46,541 nucleotides of DNA from Clostridiales bacterium (lineage in GTDB: Bacteria; Bacillota; Clostridia; Christensenellales; Pumilibacteraceae), in NCBI GenBank assembly GCA_029070965.1, contig JAIEBI010000070.1:1-46541 (forward strand). The letters are read 5' to 3'. The position numbers and the translations under genes are program-made. Below, piece by piece: positions 23,997 through 32,795 of the stretch; position 1 is the first letter of the stretch; every line of letters begins with the position of its first letter. The notes under the pieces were generated by a model that saw nothing but the letters and a program-made list of their open reading frames with translations, did no database searches and had not been told where the DNA came from.

Positions 23997-24010
23997 GTAT
24001 TTGTTAAAAT
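23982..24010 (+). promoter_or_regulatory. Promoter of the 24052-32084 gene group, inside the spo0A terminator
   Basis: TTGACA (23982-23987), 17-bp spacer, TAAAAT (24005-24010). The -35 lies in the 3' arm of the spo0A terminator stem. Confidence 0.75.
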
Positions 24011-24051
24011 ACGTGTATAATTACGTATATACTAATGAAAAGCACAAACCT

Positions 24052-24636
24052 ATGAAAAGACTTATTCTGGTATCGTCGCCGCCCGCTTGCGGCAAAACGT
24101 ACATATCCAAGCAGCTGGCAAAAAACCTTCGGCACGTGGTGTATCTGGACAAGGATACGCTTATTCCCCTATCCAAGCAAATTTTCCGCGTCGCCAAAAA
24201 GCCGTACGACCGCAGCTCGGACTTTTTTGAAGAACAAATACGCGACTACGAATACGACGTTATACTCGACCTCGGCTTTGAGGCGTTGCAGTACGACGAC
24301 ACAGTGCTTATCAACGCGCCGTTCACCCGCGAAGTGCGCAACCCCGATTACATAGCCGCCTTACGCAACAAGCTTGCCGAGCAAGGCGCAAAGCTTACCA
24401 TTATTTGGGTTGTCACCTCGCCCGAGGTTTGCCACACGCGCATGGTGCGCCGCAATTCCGACCGCGATTCGTACAAGATTAAACACTGGGACGAATACAT
24501 AAAGGGCATTGACTTTTCCGTCCCGCAAAACGTATCGGGCGACGACGCCGACGGACTGCTGTTGTTTTACAACTCGTCCGAGGCGGAGTTTGTCAAGTCC
24601 ATGCACGACGTGCTTGAAATACTCGATCCGCAATAA
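24052..24636 (+). CDS. P-loop kinase-like ATP-binding protein (AAA_33 type)
   Basis: The 194-residue protein has Walker A SPPACGKT (residues 9-16). VVYLDKDTLIPLSKQ follows, with the acidic residues typical of small-molecule kinases, and then WVVTSPEVCHTRMVRRNSDRD, a lid-like region rich in Arg. It resembles AAA_33 kinases acting on small molecules or nucleotides; the substrate cannot be told. ATG at 24052 is preferred because the Rossmann strand MKRLILVSS begins there; upstream in-frame codons overlap promoter sequence. No clear Shine-Dalgarno site is seen. It is the first gene of a long plus-strand series. Confidence 0.8.
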   Translation: MKRLILVSSPPACGKTYISKQLAKNLRHVVYLDKDTLIPLSKQIFRVAKKPYDRSSDFFEEQIRDYEYDVILDLGFEALQYDDTVLINAPFTREVRNPDYIAALRNKLAEQGAKLTIIWVVTSPEVCHTRMVRRNSDRDSYKIKHWDEYIKGIDFSVPQNVSGDDADGLLLFYNSSEAEFVKSMHDVLEILDPQ

Positions 24637-24644
24637 ATTAGATT

Positions 24645-25409
24645 ATGTCAGAAAACACCGAACAAAACTCGACAATATCTACTCCGACCGAAAAACAATA
24701 CGCCGACTTTAAGTCTGCGTACGCTTCGGTACCCTCGGAGGAAAAACGGCGCGCATACACGATGCTTATCGCGGCGGGCATAACGCTTGCCGTGTTGCTT
24801 TTGTCGCGGCTTGTTTGGCTGCTCAAACCGGTACTCGATCTTGTATATTACGGCACGCTGCCCGTAATCCTATATTATATAATTATCTTGGTTATTTTTA
24901 CGGTATTCATAATAGTGCTTAACCACTTACTGAAAAAGCTGTGCGCATGCCGATTGTTTTTACCGCAAAAAAAGCATATGGACGTGCCGCGCACGCTCGC
25001 CGTTATTTTGGTCGGCGCAATAGCCATGCTGTGCGTAAGCGCAGGCTTTAAGTTTAAAGTAAAAATTCAAGTGGAAATGGGCTCGGGCGTCACTATGGCT
25101 ACCGCGCTAATCAATCTTGCCATCTACGTTTATTACGGATTGCATTTGTGGCTGGGGCTTACCGCCGCCGCGCTCGTCCAGCGCGCGCTCACCATTCTGT
25201 TCCCCACCAAATTTTCGGTGCCGTGGGGATCGATATTTTTGGTGACCGTGTTCGGGCTTTTAGAGTTTGCTTTTGAGTTCGGCACCACCACGCATTTGTA
25301 TCCGTGGCTGTATTACATACTCACCTACGCGTACGCCGTGGTGTACGAGCTGACAGACCACAGCTTTCACCTCACGTACTGGGCGTCTATTATAATAATG
25401 GTTTTGTGA
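24645..25409 (+). CDS. Polytopic membrane protein of unknown function
   Basis: The 254-residue protein has a hydrophilic N terminus of about 40 residues, then six or seven hydrophobic segments, among them AYTMLIAAGITLAVLLLSRL, ILYYIIILVIFTVFIIVL, TLAVILVGAIAMLCVSAG and SIFLVTVFGLLEFAFEFG. I do not recognise the family. It starts 8 bp after the kinase gene and ends 1 bp before the LtaS-like gene, so it is probably a partner of that enzyme, perhaps in presenting or moving its lipid-linked substrate (inference). No strong ribosome binding site is visible, and coupled translation is likely. Confidence 0.75.
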   Translation: MSENTEQNSTISTPTEKQYADFKSAYASVPSEEKRRAYTMLIAAGITLAVLLLSRLVWLLKPVLDLVYYGTLPVILYYIIILVIFTVFIIVLNHLLKKLCACRLFLPQKKHMDVPRTLAVILVGAIAMLCVSAGFKFKVKIQVEMGSGVTMATALINLAIYVYYGLHLWLGLTAAALVQRALTILFPTKFSVPWGSIFLVTVFGLLEFAFEFGTTTHLYPWLYYILTYAYAVVYELTDHSFHLTYWASIIIMVL

Positions 25410-25410
25410 T

Positions 25411-27483
25411 ATGTCGATAAAACAAACCGCCAAAAACGTTGGGATCGCATTTCTCCGCTTTATAAAGATTAACTATCTTATGGTTGCGTATATCTTTGCC
25501 GCCGTACTGATAGAGCTTACCGGCATTGCGGTTACGGCTGGCAGATTTTACATGACCTCGCCGTGGCTGTTCCTTTCGCTTATAGCGTTCGCCTGCCTTA
25601 TTTCGCAGTATCTCCCCGGGCACAAGCTGCGTTACGCGTACTTTATGTGCCTGATACTGATTAACTTTATACTCGACTTTGTGTTTATCGTTATCTTTGA
25701 CAGCACCGGCGGAACGATATTCGACTATGCAATGCTCAGCCTGCGCAACGACGCTATGATAATAGTCGAGGTTATCCCGATGAGCTTTACGTTCATATTC
25801 GTGTCGGGCATTATAATTGCGCTTTACGGCACGCTCGGCTTTATGTTTACCAAGCGCGTGGAAAAACCCAACGTCGCGTTTTCCGCCAAAATAACCACGG
25901 CGGCTCTATGTGCGCTCGTAATACTGGGCAACGCCATGCTCTCCTTTTTCGGCAACTACCGCTACGATTCCAACAACCTCAATTACAAGCTGTACCAGCA
26001 GGAAACGGGCACGTACTCCAACAAAGGCATAGTCGGCAACATGTACAACGAGCTTGTGCGCGGACTGTGGTTTTCCGATATCGATATCGGCGACACCGAG
26101 GAGCTGCACGACTTTATTTACCAAAGCTACACCGAGCCGACCCCGCTCACCGGCAAGGCCGACGGATATAACGTTGTGACTATTCTTTGCGAAAGCTTTG
26201 AATGGTTCACCTTCCTCTGCGACGCCGAAAAGTTCCCCAACGGCTTTGCAAAGAACATAAACGGCGAAGACGCCGACGAGGACTACATTAAATACGCGCT
26301 CAAACAGCTTTACCCCAATTTTTACAGAATATACGAAAGCAAGTCCACCGTTATTCTCAACAACGCGCACTCGCTGGAAAAAACGGACATTTCGGAGAAC
26401 AAGTCGATACTCGGCAACTATCCGCTGCTTTACAAGTATATAAACTACGGCTACCCCGAAAATTCTCTGCCGTACAGCCTGCCCAACGTGCTAAACACGT
26501 TGTACGGCGTGGAAAGCAATTCCTTCCACAACGGCGACAAAACATTTTACAACCGCAACATTCACCATACCAACGCGCTCGGCTTTAACAGCTACACCGC
26601 GGCGGAGGATATTTATCCCAAGGACGAAGACGGCGGGGGCTTGGGCGAACGCCGCCTCGACTCGGTAATGTTCGATACGTGCAAGGAACAAATGTTCCCC
26701 ACCGACCACAGGTTTAACACGTACATAACCACCATAACCCAGCACGGCCAGTACGCCGAGCGCGACAACCTTAAAGACTACTATGCCAAAATGGACGAGT
26801 ACGGTATTCTCCCCTACGACGAGGACGACGAGGACGGCAACGCGCTGCGTTACTACTGCGCCGCCGGTATGGATACCGACAAGGCTATCGGCATAATGCT
26901 CAACTATCTCGATCAAAACGGCTTAGCCGATAACACGCTTATAACTTTATTCGGCGACCACAACGCATACTATCAAGGCATAAGCAACTACGCAAAAAAT
27001 ATTTACTTTACCGACCAAGTAAACTACACCGAGCTATACCGCGTGCCCGTAATGATAAAGGTGGGCAACCGCGATTTGGGCAATCCCATAATAAACAAGT
27101 TCACTTGCACAAGTGATATTTATCCCACCATACTCGACCTTTTGGGCGTAACGACGTTTTCCAACCTGACGTACGGCGTCAGCGCGTTTTCGGAGAACGA
27201 GTCCATACTGTACTCGCGCGCCTACGACAAATTCCTAACCGACAAAATATACTTTAACACCCTGAGCAGTATCATATACCAAGCGCCCGACGTGGACGCC
27301 GACTATTTGGCGGAAATAGAGCAACGCGCCACCGTGTTGCTGGATAAAATCTCCCACCTTAACCGCATTTTTGCGGCGGACTACTTTAAGGGTTCGCGCG
27401 GCAAGGAGTTTAACACAATGCTGCGGGCGATAAACGAACAGCCCGCAAGCGCGAAAGAGGAGGGAACGAGTAGTGCGGCTTAA
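25411..27483 (+). CDS. LtaS-like phosphoglycerol transferase (sulfatase fold), membrane-bound
   Basis: The 690-residue protein has about five membrane segments (25-180) and an extracytoplasmic sulfatase-fold domain. In lipoteichoic acid synthases a Glu, a Thr, a His and an Asp-His pair build the manganese site. Candidate equivalents are E261 in TILCESFEWF, T325 in SLEKTDISENK, H445 in TQHGQY and D516-H517 in FGDHNAYY. The end motif TSDIYPTILDLLGV is typical of the family. It probably transfers glycerol-phosphate or a similar phospho-group onto a surface polymer or glycolipid; the divergent Thr region leaves the exact product open. A start 1 bp after the upstream gene implies coupling. Confidence 0.85.
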   Translation: MSIKQTAKNVGIAFLRFIKINYLMVAYIFAAVLIELTGIAVTAGRFYMTSPWLFLSLIAFACLISQYLPGHKLRYAYFMCLILINFILDFVFIVIFDSTGGTIFDYAMLSLRNDAMIIVEVIPMSFTFIFVSGIIIALYGTLGFMFTKRVEKPNVAFSAKITTAALCALVILGNAMLSFFGNYRYDSNNLNYKLYQQETGTYSNKGIVGNMYNELVRGLWFSDIDIGDTEELHDFIYQSYTEPTPLTGKADGYNVVTILCESFEWFTFLCDAEKFPNGFAKNINGEDADEDYIKYALKQLYPNFYRIYESKSTVILNNAHSLEKTDISENKSILGNYPLLYKYINYGYPENSLPYSLPNVLNTLYGVESNSFHNGDKTFYNRNIHHTNALGFNSYTAAEDIYPKDEDGGGLGERRLDSVMFDTCKEQMFPTDHRFNTYITTITQHGQYAERDNLKDYYAKMDEYGILPYDEDDEDGNALRYYCAAGMDTDKAIGIMLNYLDQNGLADNTLITLFGDHNAYYQGISNYAKNIYFTDQVNYTELYRVPVMIKVGNRDLGNPIINKFTCTSDIYPTILDLLGVTTFSNLTYGVSAFSENESILYSRAYDKFLTDKIYFNTLSSIIYQAPDVDADYLAEIEQRATVLLDKISHLNRIFAADYFKGSRGKEFNTMLRAINEQPASAKEEGTSSAA

Positions 27484-28057
27484 CGTAAACGTCATGTGCG
27501 CAAGCGAGTTTGCTCTCGCCATCGCGCTTACCGTGTTTATACTGCTTACCGTTATTCTCGCGGTACTCTTGATATTTCTTGCCGCAAGCAAGAATTTTCG
27601 CGCGGTGTTCTTCCGCGAAAAATCGCGCAAAAAGAAATCTACAAAAAAACAGCCTGCCGCAGTGTCCGAGCCTACGCCGGTAATACCGCACGGCGGCGTT
27701 GACACTATACCAATCGACCCGCCCAAGGCGGCGCGCCGCACCTCTACCCGCAAAACGGAGGAAAGCGACGTTCCCGAATTTCTGAACGCTATTCCTACCG
27801 TGCCGCTGAATGGCTTTCCCCAAGCAGCGCCCACGCCGCGCGGCGGCAAAGCCAAAGCGAGCGGCATGCGCATGTCGGAAATTCCGAGCGACGAGCAAGG
27901 CGGCACGTACACCGCACGAATGATTACAATAACGCGCGCGCGACAGTCCTCCGCGCCGACAAAGTCTGCCGAAGCCAAATCCGACAAAACGGACAAAGCG
28001 GACAAGACCGACAAGGCGGAAACCTCTCGGCCGCCGCGCACTCCCAAAAAGAGATAA
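27473..28057 (+). CDS. Single-pass membrane protein with long Lys/Arg/Pro-rich cytoplasmic tail
   Basis: The 194-residue protein has one membrane helix (EFALAIALTVFILLTVILAVLL, about 12-35). A basic stretch (REKSRKKKSTKKQ) and a low-complexity tail ending in repeated KTDKADKTDKAE-type units follow. It starts with GTG inside the end of the LtaS-like gene (11-bp overlap), preceded by GAGGAGG, so it is tied to that enzyme in expression. By the positive-inside rule the tail should be cytoplasmic. The family is not recognised; it might anchor or regulate the neighbouring envelope enzyme (inference). Confidence 0.7.
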   Translation: MRLNVNVMCASEFALAIALTVFILLTVILAVLLIFLAASKNFRAVFFREKSRKKKSTKKQPAAVSEPTPVIPHGGVDTIPIDPPKAARRTSTRKTEESDVPEFLNAIPTVPLNGFPQAAPTPRGGKAKASGMRMSEIPSDEQGGTYTARMITITRARQSSAPTKSAEAKSDKTDKADKTDKAETSRPPRTPKKR

Positions 28058-28061
28058 TTAA

Positions 28062-29639
28062 ATGAAAAAAACAAAGCTGTTACACAATTTGCAGCCGCTG
28101 CTTTTCGGCTGTATCACCGGCATAGTGTGCGGCGCGGTAATCGCGCTGTTTTTGGTATGCTCGCGCATTGTAATCAGCTTTGCTTTTTCGGTATATTCGC
28201 TTGAACGCACCGTGCTTGCCGTTACCTGCACGCTTATACTCGTGCTGCTGTGCTGTTTGATTACAGCCGTACTGCAAATGCTTGTACCCGCCGCCAAGGG
28301 TAGCGGAATCCCGCTTGCCGAAGGCTGCGCCCGCGGTATGCTCAAAGCCAAGTGGCTGCGTACTGCGGCGGCGCTCATTGCGGGCAGCCTACTCGCGTTC
28401 CTGTCCGGCATGCCGCTGGGCAGCGAGGGTCCGTCCATAGGCGTAGGCGGACTTATCGGCGAAGGCGTGGGACGTATGGCAAAAAAGCCTGTGCAGTTCA
28501 GGCGGTATTTGATAACGGGCGGAGCAAGCGCGGGACTTGCGGTAGCGTTCAACGCGCCGCTGACCGGCGTGGCGTTTGCCTTGGAGGAAACTCACCGCAG
28601 GTTTTCGCCGAGCATACTGCTTGCGGCGTTCAGCGCGGTAGTCCCCGCGGTAATGGTGTCGCAATTAATATTTTGGGGGTTCAGCCACGTCCCCTACCTC
28701 AGTAGCTTGGGGATTAAAGCCGGAGCTGCCGCACTTCACTCTTTGAAGCAAGCGGACTACAAGTCGATTGCGGACCTGTTCACGATTTGCGCCGTTGCGG
28801 CCGGCGTCGGCGTGCTTTGCGCGCTACTTGCCGCGGCGTTCAACTGCTGCATATTCCTTTTCGGCAAGCTGTTCGGCAAAATAAAAAGCGCGCCGCTTAG
28901 GCTACTGCCGGTGTTTATGCTGACCGCCGTGTTCGGATTGTGCATTGCTTACGTCGTCGGCACAGGCGAAGCGACGTTCGACAAAGTGTCTATCGCCACG
29001 ACAGCGGGCATGCTTATACTGCTGCTTATAATGCGGTTTGTCATGACAGTCGCCGCAAGCGGCAGCAGCGCGACAGGCGGACTGTTCCTGCCCATGATAG
29101 CTATCGGCGGAATATTGGGCACTATAATCGCCAAGGTCGCGGTATACTGCGGTATGAGTGCGGCGTTTGTGCCTAACGTAATAATGCTGACGATTTCTGC
29201 GTTTTACGCCGCGTCGGCAGGCGCACCGATAAGCGCCATCGTGCTATCCGTAGAGCTGACTATGAGCTTTGCCAATATCCTGCCCTGCGCGGTTGCGGTG
29301 GGCATAGCTTCTGCCGTTGCTGCCGTACTTCGCACGGCGCCGCTGTATGAGCGCATGATGGAAAACCTTTACGAACAAACGGAATTAATCGACAACGACA
29401 TAACCGTGACGGGCGTAATTCCCGCAAGCTCGTTTATTTGCGGCAGGCGCATACGCGACGTGCTGTGGCCGCACAACTCGCTCGTAACCGAGCTGAGCCG
29501 CGACAGCGTGGGCATAGTCCCCGATGGCGAAACGGTACTGACGGAGGGCGACGTGCTCACCATTCGCGCCGAAAAAATCGACGAGCAAGTATTTATTGAA
29601 CAAATACAAGACTACATAATTACGCGCAATCGAAATTGA
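28062..29639 (+). CDS. ClC-family chloride/proton antiporter with C-terminal RCK_C (TrkA-C) domain
   Basis: The 525-residue protein holds the ClC ion-pathway motifs: KGSGIP (79-84) and GSEGPSIGVGG with the gating glutamate E122. FALEETHRRF carries E175/E176, one of which matches the internal proton glutamate. GGLFLPM (about 345) completes the anion site. Glutamates at both positions favour an H+/Cl- exchanger over a channel. After about ten helices the last 85 residues (TVTGVIPASSFICGRRIRDV to the end) form an RCK_C-like ligand-binding domain instead of CBS domains. It begins 4 bp after the preceding gene. Confidence 0.92.
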   Translation: MKKTKLLHNLQPLLFGCITGIVCGAVIALFLVCSRIVISFAFSVYSLERTVLAVTCTLILVLLCCLITAVLQMLVPAAKGSGIPLAEGCARGMLKAKWLRTAAALIAGSLLAFLSGMPLGSEGPSIGVGGLIGEGVGRMAKKPVQFRRYLITGGASAGLAVAFNAPLTGVAFALEETHRRFSPSILLAAFSAVVPAVMVSQLIFWGFSHVPYLSSLGIKAGAAALHSLKQADYKSIADLFTICAVAAGVGVLCALLAAAFNCCIFLFGKLFGKIKSAPLRLLPVFMLTAVFGLCIAYVVGTGEATFDKVSIATTAGMLILLLIMRFVMTVAASGSSATGGLFLPMIAIGGILGTIIAKVAVYCGMSAAFVPNVIMLTISAFYAASAGAPISAIVLSVELTMSFANILPCAVAVGIASAVAAVLRTAPLYERMMENLYEQTELIDNDITVTGVIPASSFICGRRIRDVLWPHNSLVTELSRDSVGIVPDGETVLTEGDVLTIRAEKIDEQVFIEQIQDYIITRNRN

Positions 29640-29670
29640 GATTGGGCGAGTTTAAGGAGTGAAAAAACAA

Positions 29671-31197
29671 ATGACTACGGTAGCTATAACCGGAATAACC
29701 GGCAACATGGGTCAAGCGACCTTCGAGGCGCTTAACGGCCTCGAAGTGGACGAGATACGTCTTTTAATCCGCACCCCCAAGCGCTTTAAAAAGCTGTTAA
29801 AAGCAAACAAGGCGTTAAGCGATAAGGTGACGGTAATACAAGGCGGCATGACAGACGTCGAGGCTATTAGACAACTGGTTACGGGCGCAAGCATAGTCAT
29901 TAACATGGCGGCGGTAATTCCGCCCCGCTCCGATCAAAACCCCAACGCCGCAGTGGCGTGTAATCAAGTCGGTACAAATTTACTTGTTACCGAGATAGAA
30001 AATATTACGGAAAACCAACCCGCGCTAATCCACGTATCGACTGTTGCGGTATACGGCAACCGCACGGGCGCGCATCCCTTTGGACGGGTGGGCGATCCCC
30101 TGCTTGTAAGCCCGCTGGACGTGTATTCGGCAACCAAAGTGCGCGGCGAATTTCGCGTACTGGAAAGCAAAATAAACAAATGGGCTGTGCTCCGCCAATC
30201 GGCAATGCTCCACCCGCAAATGATAACGGACAATATTCACGACGGGCTTATGTTCCACACGGCGTTCGACGCGCCGCTGGAATGGGTAACGGCGCACGAC
30301 AGCGGCGTGCTTATCCGCAATATTATACAGAAATATTTAGACAAAAGTATTCCCGAAAAGTTTTGGAAACGTTGCTACAACATAGCGGGCGGCAAGCTAA
30401 ACCGCCGCTACGGTATTCAAACGTTCGACGAGGGCTTTTCCGTTATGGGCGGCAGCTCCAAGCAATTTTTCAAGCCGGTGTACAACGCGACTCGAAACTT
30501 TCACGGCGTGTGGTATTTAGACGGCGACGAGCTTGAGCGTATGTTTAACTTCCAGAGCCAAACGACCGAGCAATATTGGCAGGATGTTTTCCGCGCCCAC
30601 CCCGTTTTCAAAATGGGCAAGCTGGTGCCAAAAGGCTTGATACACTTCTTTTTGTTCCGCAAGCTGTTAAAGGACGAAAACGCGCCGTCGTACTGGGCAA
30701 AGAATAACGACGAGGCGCGCATGATAGCCTACTTCGGCGGCACGGACAAATACGAAAAGCTCAAAACGGAAACATGGGCAACCTATCCTCTGAAAGACCC
30801 CTCGCAAATCCAAAACTTAGATGACAACGACTCCCCCGTGTACTACGGCTACGACATAAATAAGCCTGACAGCGAAATAACAAACGCCGACGTAGCGGCG
30901 GTAGCGGAAGCGCACGGCGGCAAGCTGCTGTCCGAGTTCGACGGGGATATGTACAAAAAGCTGAACTTTGTAACGCAGGACGGCGAAAAGTTTTCGGCAA
31001 CTGCCTACACCGTTCTGCGCGCCGGACACTGGTACAATCCCATATACGACAAATTCGTATGGGACTTTGACAGGCTTTCCAAAAAGGATAAGGTGTTCGC
31101 GTCGATATGGTACGACACTCACGACAAGGACGAGGACTACGTTTACTCGTTTGACGCCAACTTTGTCGCCAATGTAAAAAAGATAGATAAGAAATGA
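29671..31197 (+). CDS. Extended SDR (NAD-dependent epimerase/dehydratase-like) protein with extra C-terminal domain
   Basis: The 508-residue protein has an N-terminal NAD(P)-binding Rossmann fold, VAITGITGNMGQ (TGxxGxxG), and active-site YSATK with Y152 and K156. ALIHVSTVAVYG supplies the Ser/Thr strand. The first 270 residues look like a nucleoside-sugar epimerase or reductase. The next 230 residues are charged, rich in Lys, Asp and Tyr, and not recognised. ATG at 29671 is chosen; the in-frame GTG at 29659 overlaps the AAGGAG site. The next gene overlaps its end by 4 bp. Substrate unknown. Confidence 0.82.
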   Translation: MTTVAITGITGNMGQATFEALNGLEVDEIRLLIRTPKRFKKLLKANKALSDKVTVIQGGMTDVEAIRQLVTGASIVINMAAVIPPRSDQNPNAAVACNQVGTNLLVTEIENITENQPALIHVSTVAVYGNRTGAHPFGRVGDPLLVSPLDVYSATKVRGEFRVLESKINKWAVLRQSAMLHPQMITDNIHDGLMFHTAFDAPLEWVTAHDSGVLIRNIIQKYLDKSIPEKFWKRCYNIAGGKLNRRYGIQTFDEGFSVMGGSSKQFFKPVYNATRNFHGVWYLDGDELERMFNFQSQTTEQYWQDVFRAHPVFKMGKLVPKGLIHFFLFRKLLKDENAPSYWAKNNDEARMIAYFGGTDKYEKLKTETWATYPLKDPSQIQNLDDNDSPVYYGYDINKPDSEITNADVAAVAEAHGGKLLSEFDGDMYKKLNFVTQDGEKFSATAYTVLRAGHWYNPIYDKFVWDFDRLSKKDKVFASIWYDTHDKDEDYVYSFDANFVANVKKIDKK

Positions 31198-32084
31198 AAA
31201 TACTGTTAATTTATTTTTCGGGTACGGGCAATACAAAGCGTATATCCGATTTATACAAAACCGCATTCGAGGAGCGCGGCGCCGAGGTGGACAGCTTAGA
31301 GCTCCCCCTCTCCTCCCCGTTGCCCGACGTAGACGGTTACGACCTTATAGGGCTGGGTTATCCCATACATGGATTTAACGCGCCCAAGCTTCTGCTAACT
31401 TTGTGCAAAAAACTACCCAAGCGCAACAAAAAGACGGACGGATACAAAAAAACGTTTATTTTCAAAACCTCGGGCGAGCCCGTGCGTATGAGCGACGTGT
31501 CGTCGCTGAAAATGCGCAAAATATTGAAGCGGCGCGGGTACGCTGTAAACAACGAATATCAGTATGTAATGCCGTACAATATAATATTCCGCCACACCGA
31601 CAGCCAAGTTTACAAAATGTGGACGGTAGCGCAAAATCTCGTCCCCGCCGACGTGAACGAGATTTTGAGTGGAGCAACACGCTTACCAAAAAAAATGTTT
31701 TTGGGCGGATTTTTGGCGTGGATACTGCGCTGCGAGCATTGGGGCGCGCACATAATCGGCAAAACGTATAAGGCAAAAAAGGATTGCGTAAAGTGCGGCA
31801 AGTGCGAAAAACTTTGTCCCATGGGCAATATCCGCACAAACAAAAAGGGCAAGATAAAGTTCGGCGGTAAGTGCATAATATGCATGCGTTGCGTACAATC
31901 CTGCCCCAAAGCGGCTATAAACATGGGCTTACTAAACGGCTGGAAGGTAAACGGCGCGTACAGCTTTGTCGAGCCCGACGAGCCGTCGCCGCCCTCTAAG
32001 CATGACAAATATTGCAAAAAGGCATACGACAGATATTATGCCGACGCGCAGGCGCGGATAGACGGTTACAGCGACAATAATTAA
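31194..32084 (+). CDS. EFR1-type flavodoxin/2x[4Fe-4S] ferredoxin fusion
   Basis: The 296-residue electron carrier has a flavodoxin-like N terminus, LLIYFSGTGNTKRIS (residues 4-18, FMN phosphate loop), with GLGYPIHGFNAPK near 53-65. It ends with two four-cysteine clusters: C198, C201, C204, C208 (CVKCGKCEKLC) and C227, C230, C233, C237 (CIICMRCVQSC), each followed by P, as in 2[4Fe-4S] ferredoxins. The 4-bp overlap (ATGA) with the SDR gene suggests it may feed electrons to that protein or to a shared pathway; the partner is unproven. Confidence 0.9.
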   Translation: MKILLIYFSGTGNTKRISDLYKTAFEERGAEVDSLELPLSSPLPDVDGYDLIGLGYPIHGFNAPKLLLTLCKKLPKRNKKTDGYKKTFIFKTSGEPVRMSDVSSLKMRKILKRRGYAVNNEYQYVMPYNIIFRHTDSQVYKMWTVAQNLVPADVNEILSGATRLPKKMFLGGFLAWILRCEHWGAHIIGKTYKAKKDCVKCGKCEKLCPMGNIRTNKKGKIKFGGKCIICMRCVQSCPKAAINMGLLNGWKVNGAYSFVEPDEPSPPSKHDKYCKKAYDRYYADAQARIDGYSDNN

Positions 32085-32112
32085 CAAAAAGTGAAAATTT
32101 GCCGAAAAAGTA

Positions 32113-32141
32113 TTGACATAAAATACACATAGTGGTATCAT
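32113..32141 (+). promoter_or_regulatory. Promoter of the small membrane protein gene
   Basis: TTGACA (32113-32118), 17-bp spacer, TATCAT (32136-32141). GGAGG follows at 32159. Confidence 0.75.
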
Positions 32142-32168
32142 TATCATATAATCTTTTGGAGGTAAATT

Positions 32169-32696
32169 ATGGCAAAAAAACCCAATGTCCCCGTAATAGT
32201 ATTTGCATCTATTATACTTGTCGGGTTCATTCTCGTACTCGTGAGCATGTGCTCTCCTATCATCAGCCAAGCCCAGCTTAAGGTTTCGATCGGCTTGTTC
32301 GACGAAGAATGGGCGGAACTGGAAAAAGCGTCCGAAATGGCCTCGGCGCTCGGCTTGACACTTCCGGATCGCACGTTCACATTGATCGCGTTCGTTCTTT
32401 TGATTTTGTCGACGATTATGGCACTCGTCAATGCTATACTCGGCATTTTCCAAAAGGGCATCAAAGGCCTCGGCATTGCAGGCGGCGTAATCGCTATTGT
32501 CAGCGGCGTGCTTGTTCTTTCCGCAGGCATGCTCCTTGCCGGACAGTTCAACACTTATATGCGTTTGGTGAACACGACTGTAGCCCCCGGCGCCGGCATT
32601 TGGCTCGGCGGTTTCGCAGGCATTCTTATCGGCGTTATGGGCATCATTGCTGCTGCCAAAGGCGCAAAAAAGAAAGCTGCCCCCGCTGCGGCATAA
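32169..32696 (+). CDS. Small four-helix membrane protein of unknown function
   Basis: The 175-residue protein has four hydrophobic segments: VIVFASIILVGFILVLVSM, FTLIAFVLLILSTIMALVN, GIAGGVIAIVSGVLVLSAGML and GIWLGGFAGILIGVMGIIAA. The loop between the first two is about 45 residues and acidic, and the C terminus is Lys/Ala-rich. GGAGG lies 7 nt before the ATG. It is monocistronic, with its own promoter and a strong terminator. The family is not recognised. Confidence 0.85.
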   Translation: MAKKPNVPVIVFASIILVGFILVLVSMCSPIISQAQLKVSIGLFDEEWAELEKASEMASALGLTLPDRTFTLIAFVLLILSTIMALVNAILGIFQKGIKGLGIAGGVIAIVSGVLVLSAGMLLAGQFNTYMRLVNTTVAPGAGIWLGGFAGILIGVMGIIAAAKGAKKKAAPAAA

Positions 32697-32710
32697 CAAC
32701 AACTTAAAGC

Positions 32711-32737
32711 AAAAAACGGGCTTATGCCCGTTTTTTT
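32711..32737 (+). terminator. Intrinsic terminator of the small membrane protein gene
   Basis: AAAAAACGGGC and GCCCGTTTTTT around TTAT, then another T. It lies 15 bp after the stop and could also act on the converging minus-strand transcript. Confidence 0.95.
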
Positions 32738-32757
32738 GTTGCCGTTTTTCATTTTTA

Positions 32758-32795
32758 TTAATTCTTAATTCTGCATTCTTAATTCTTAATTAATT
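32758..32795. repeat. AT-rich intergenic repeat abutting a stop codon
   Basis: An inverted-orientation copy (TTCTTAATTCTGCATTCTTA and onwards) that runs up to the TAA stop codon (32797-32795) of the GH36-like gene. Confidence 0.6.
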
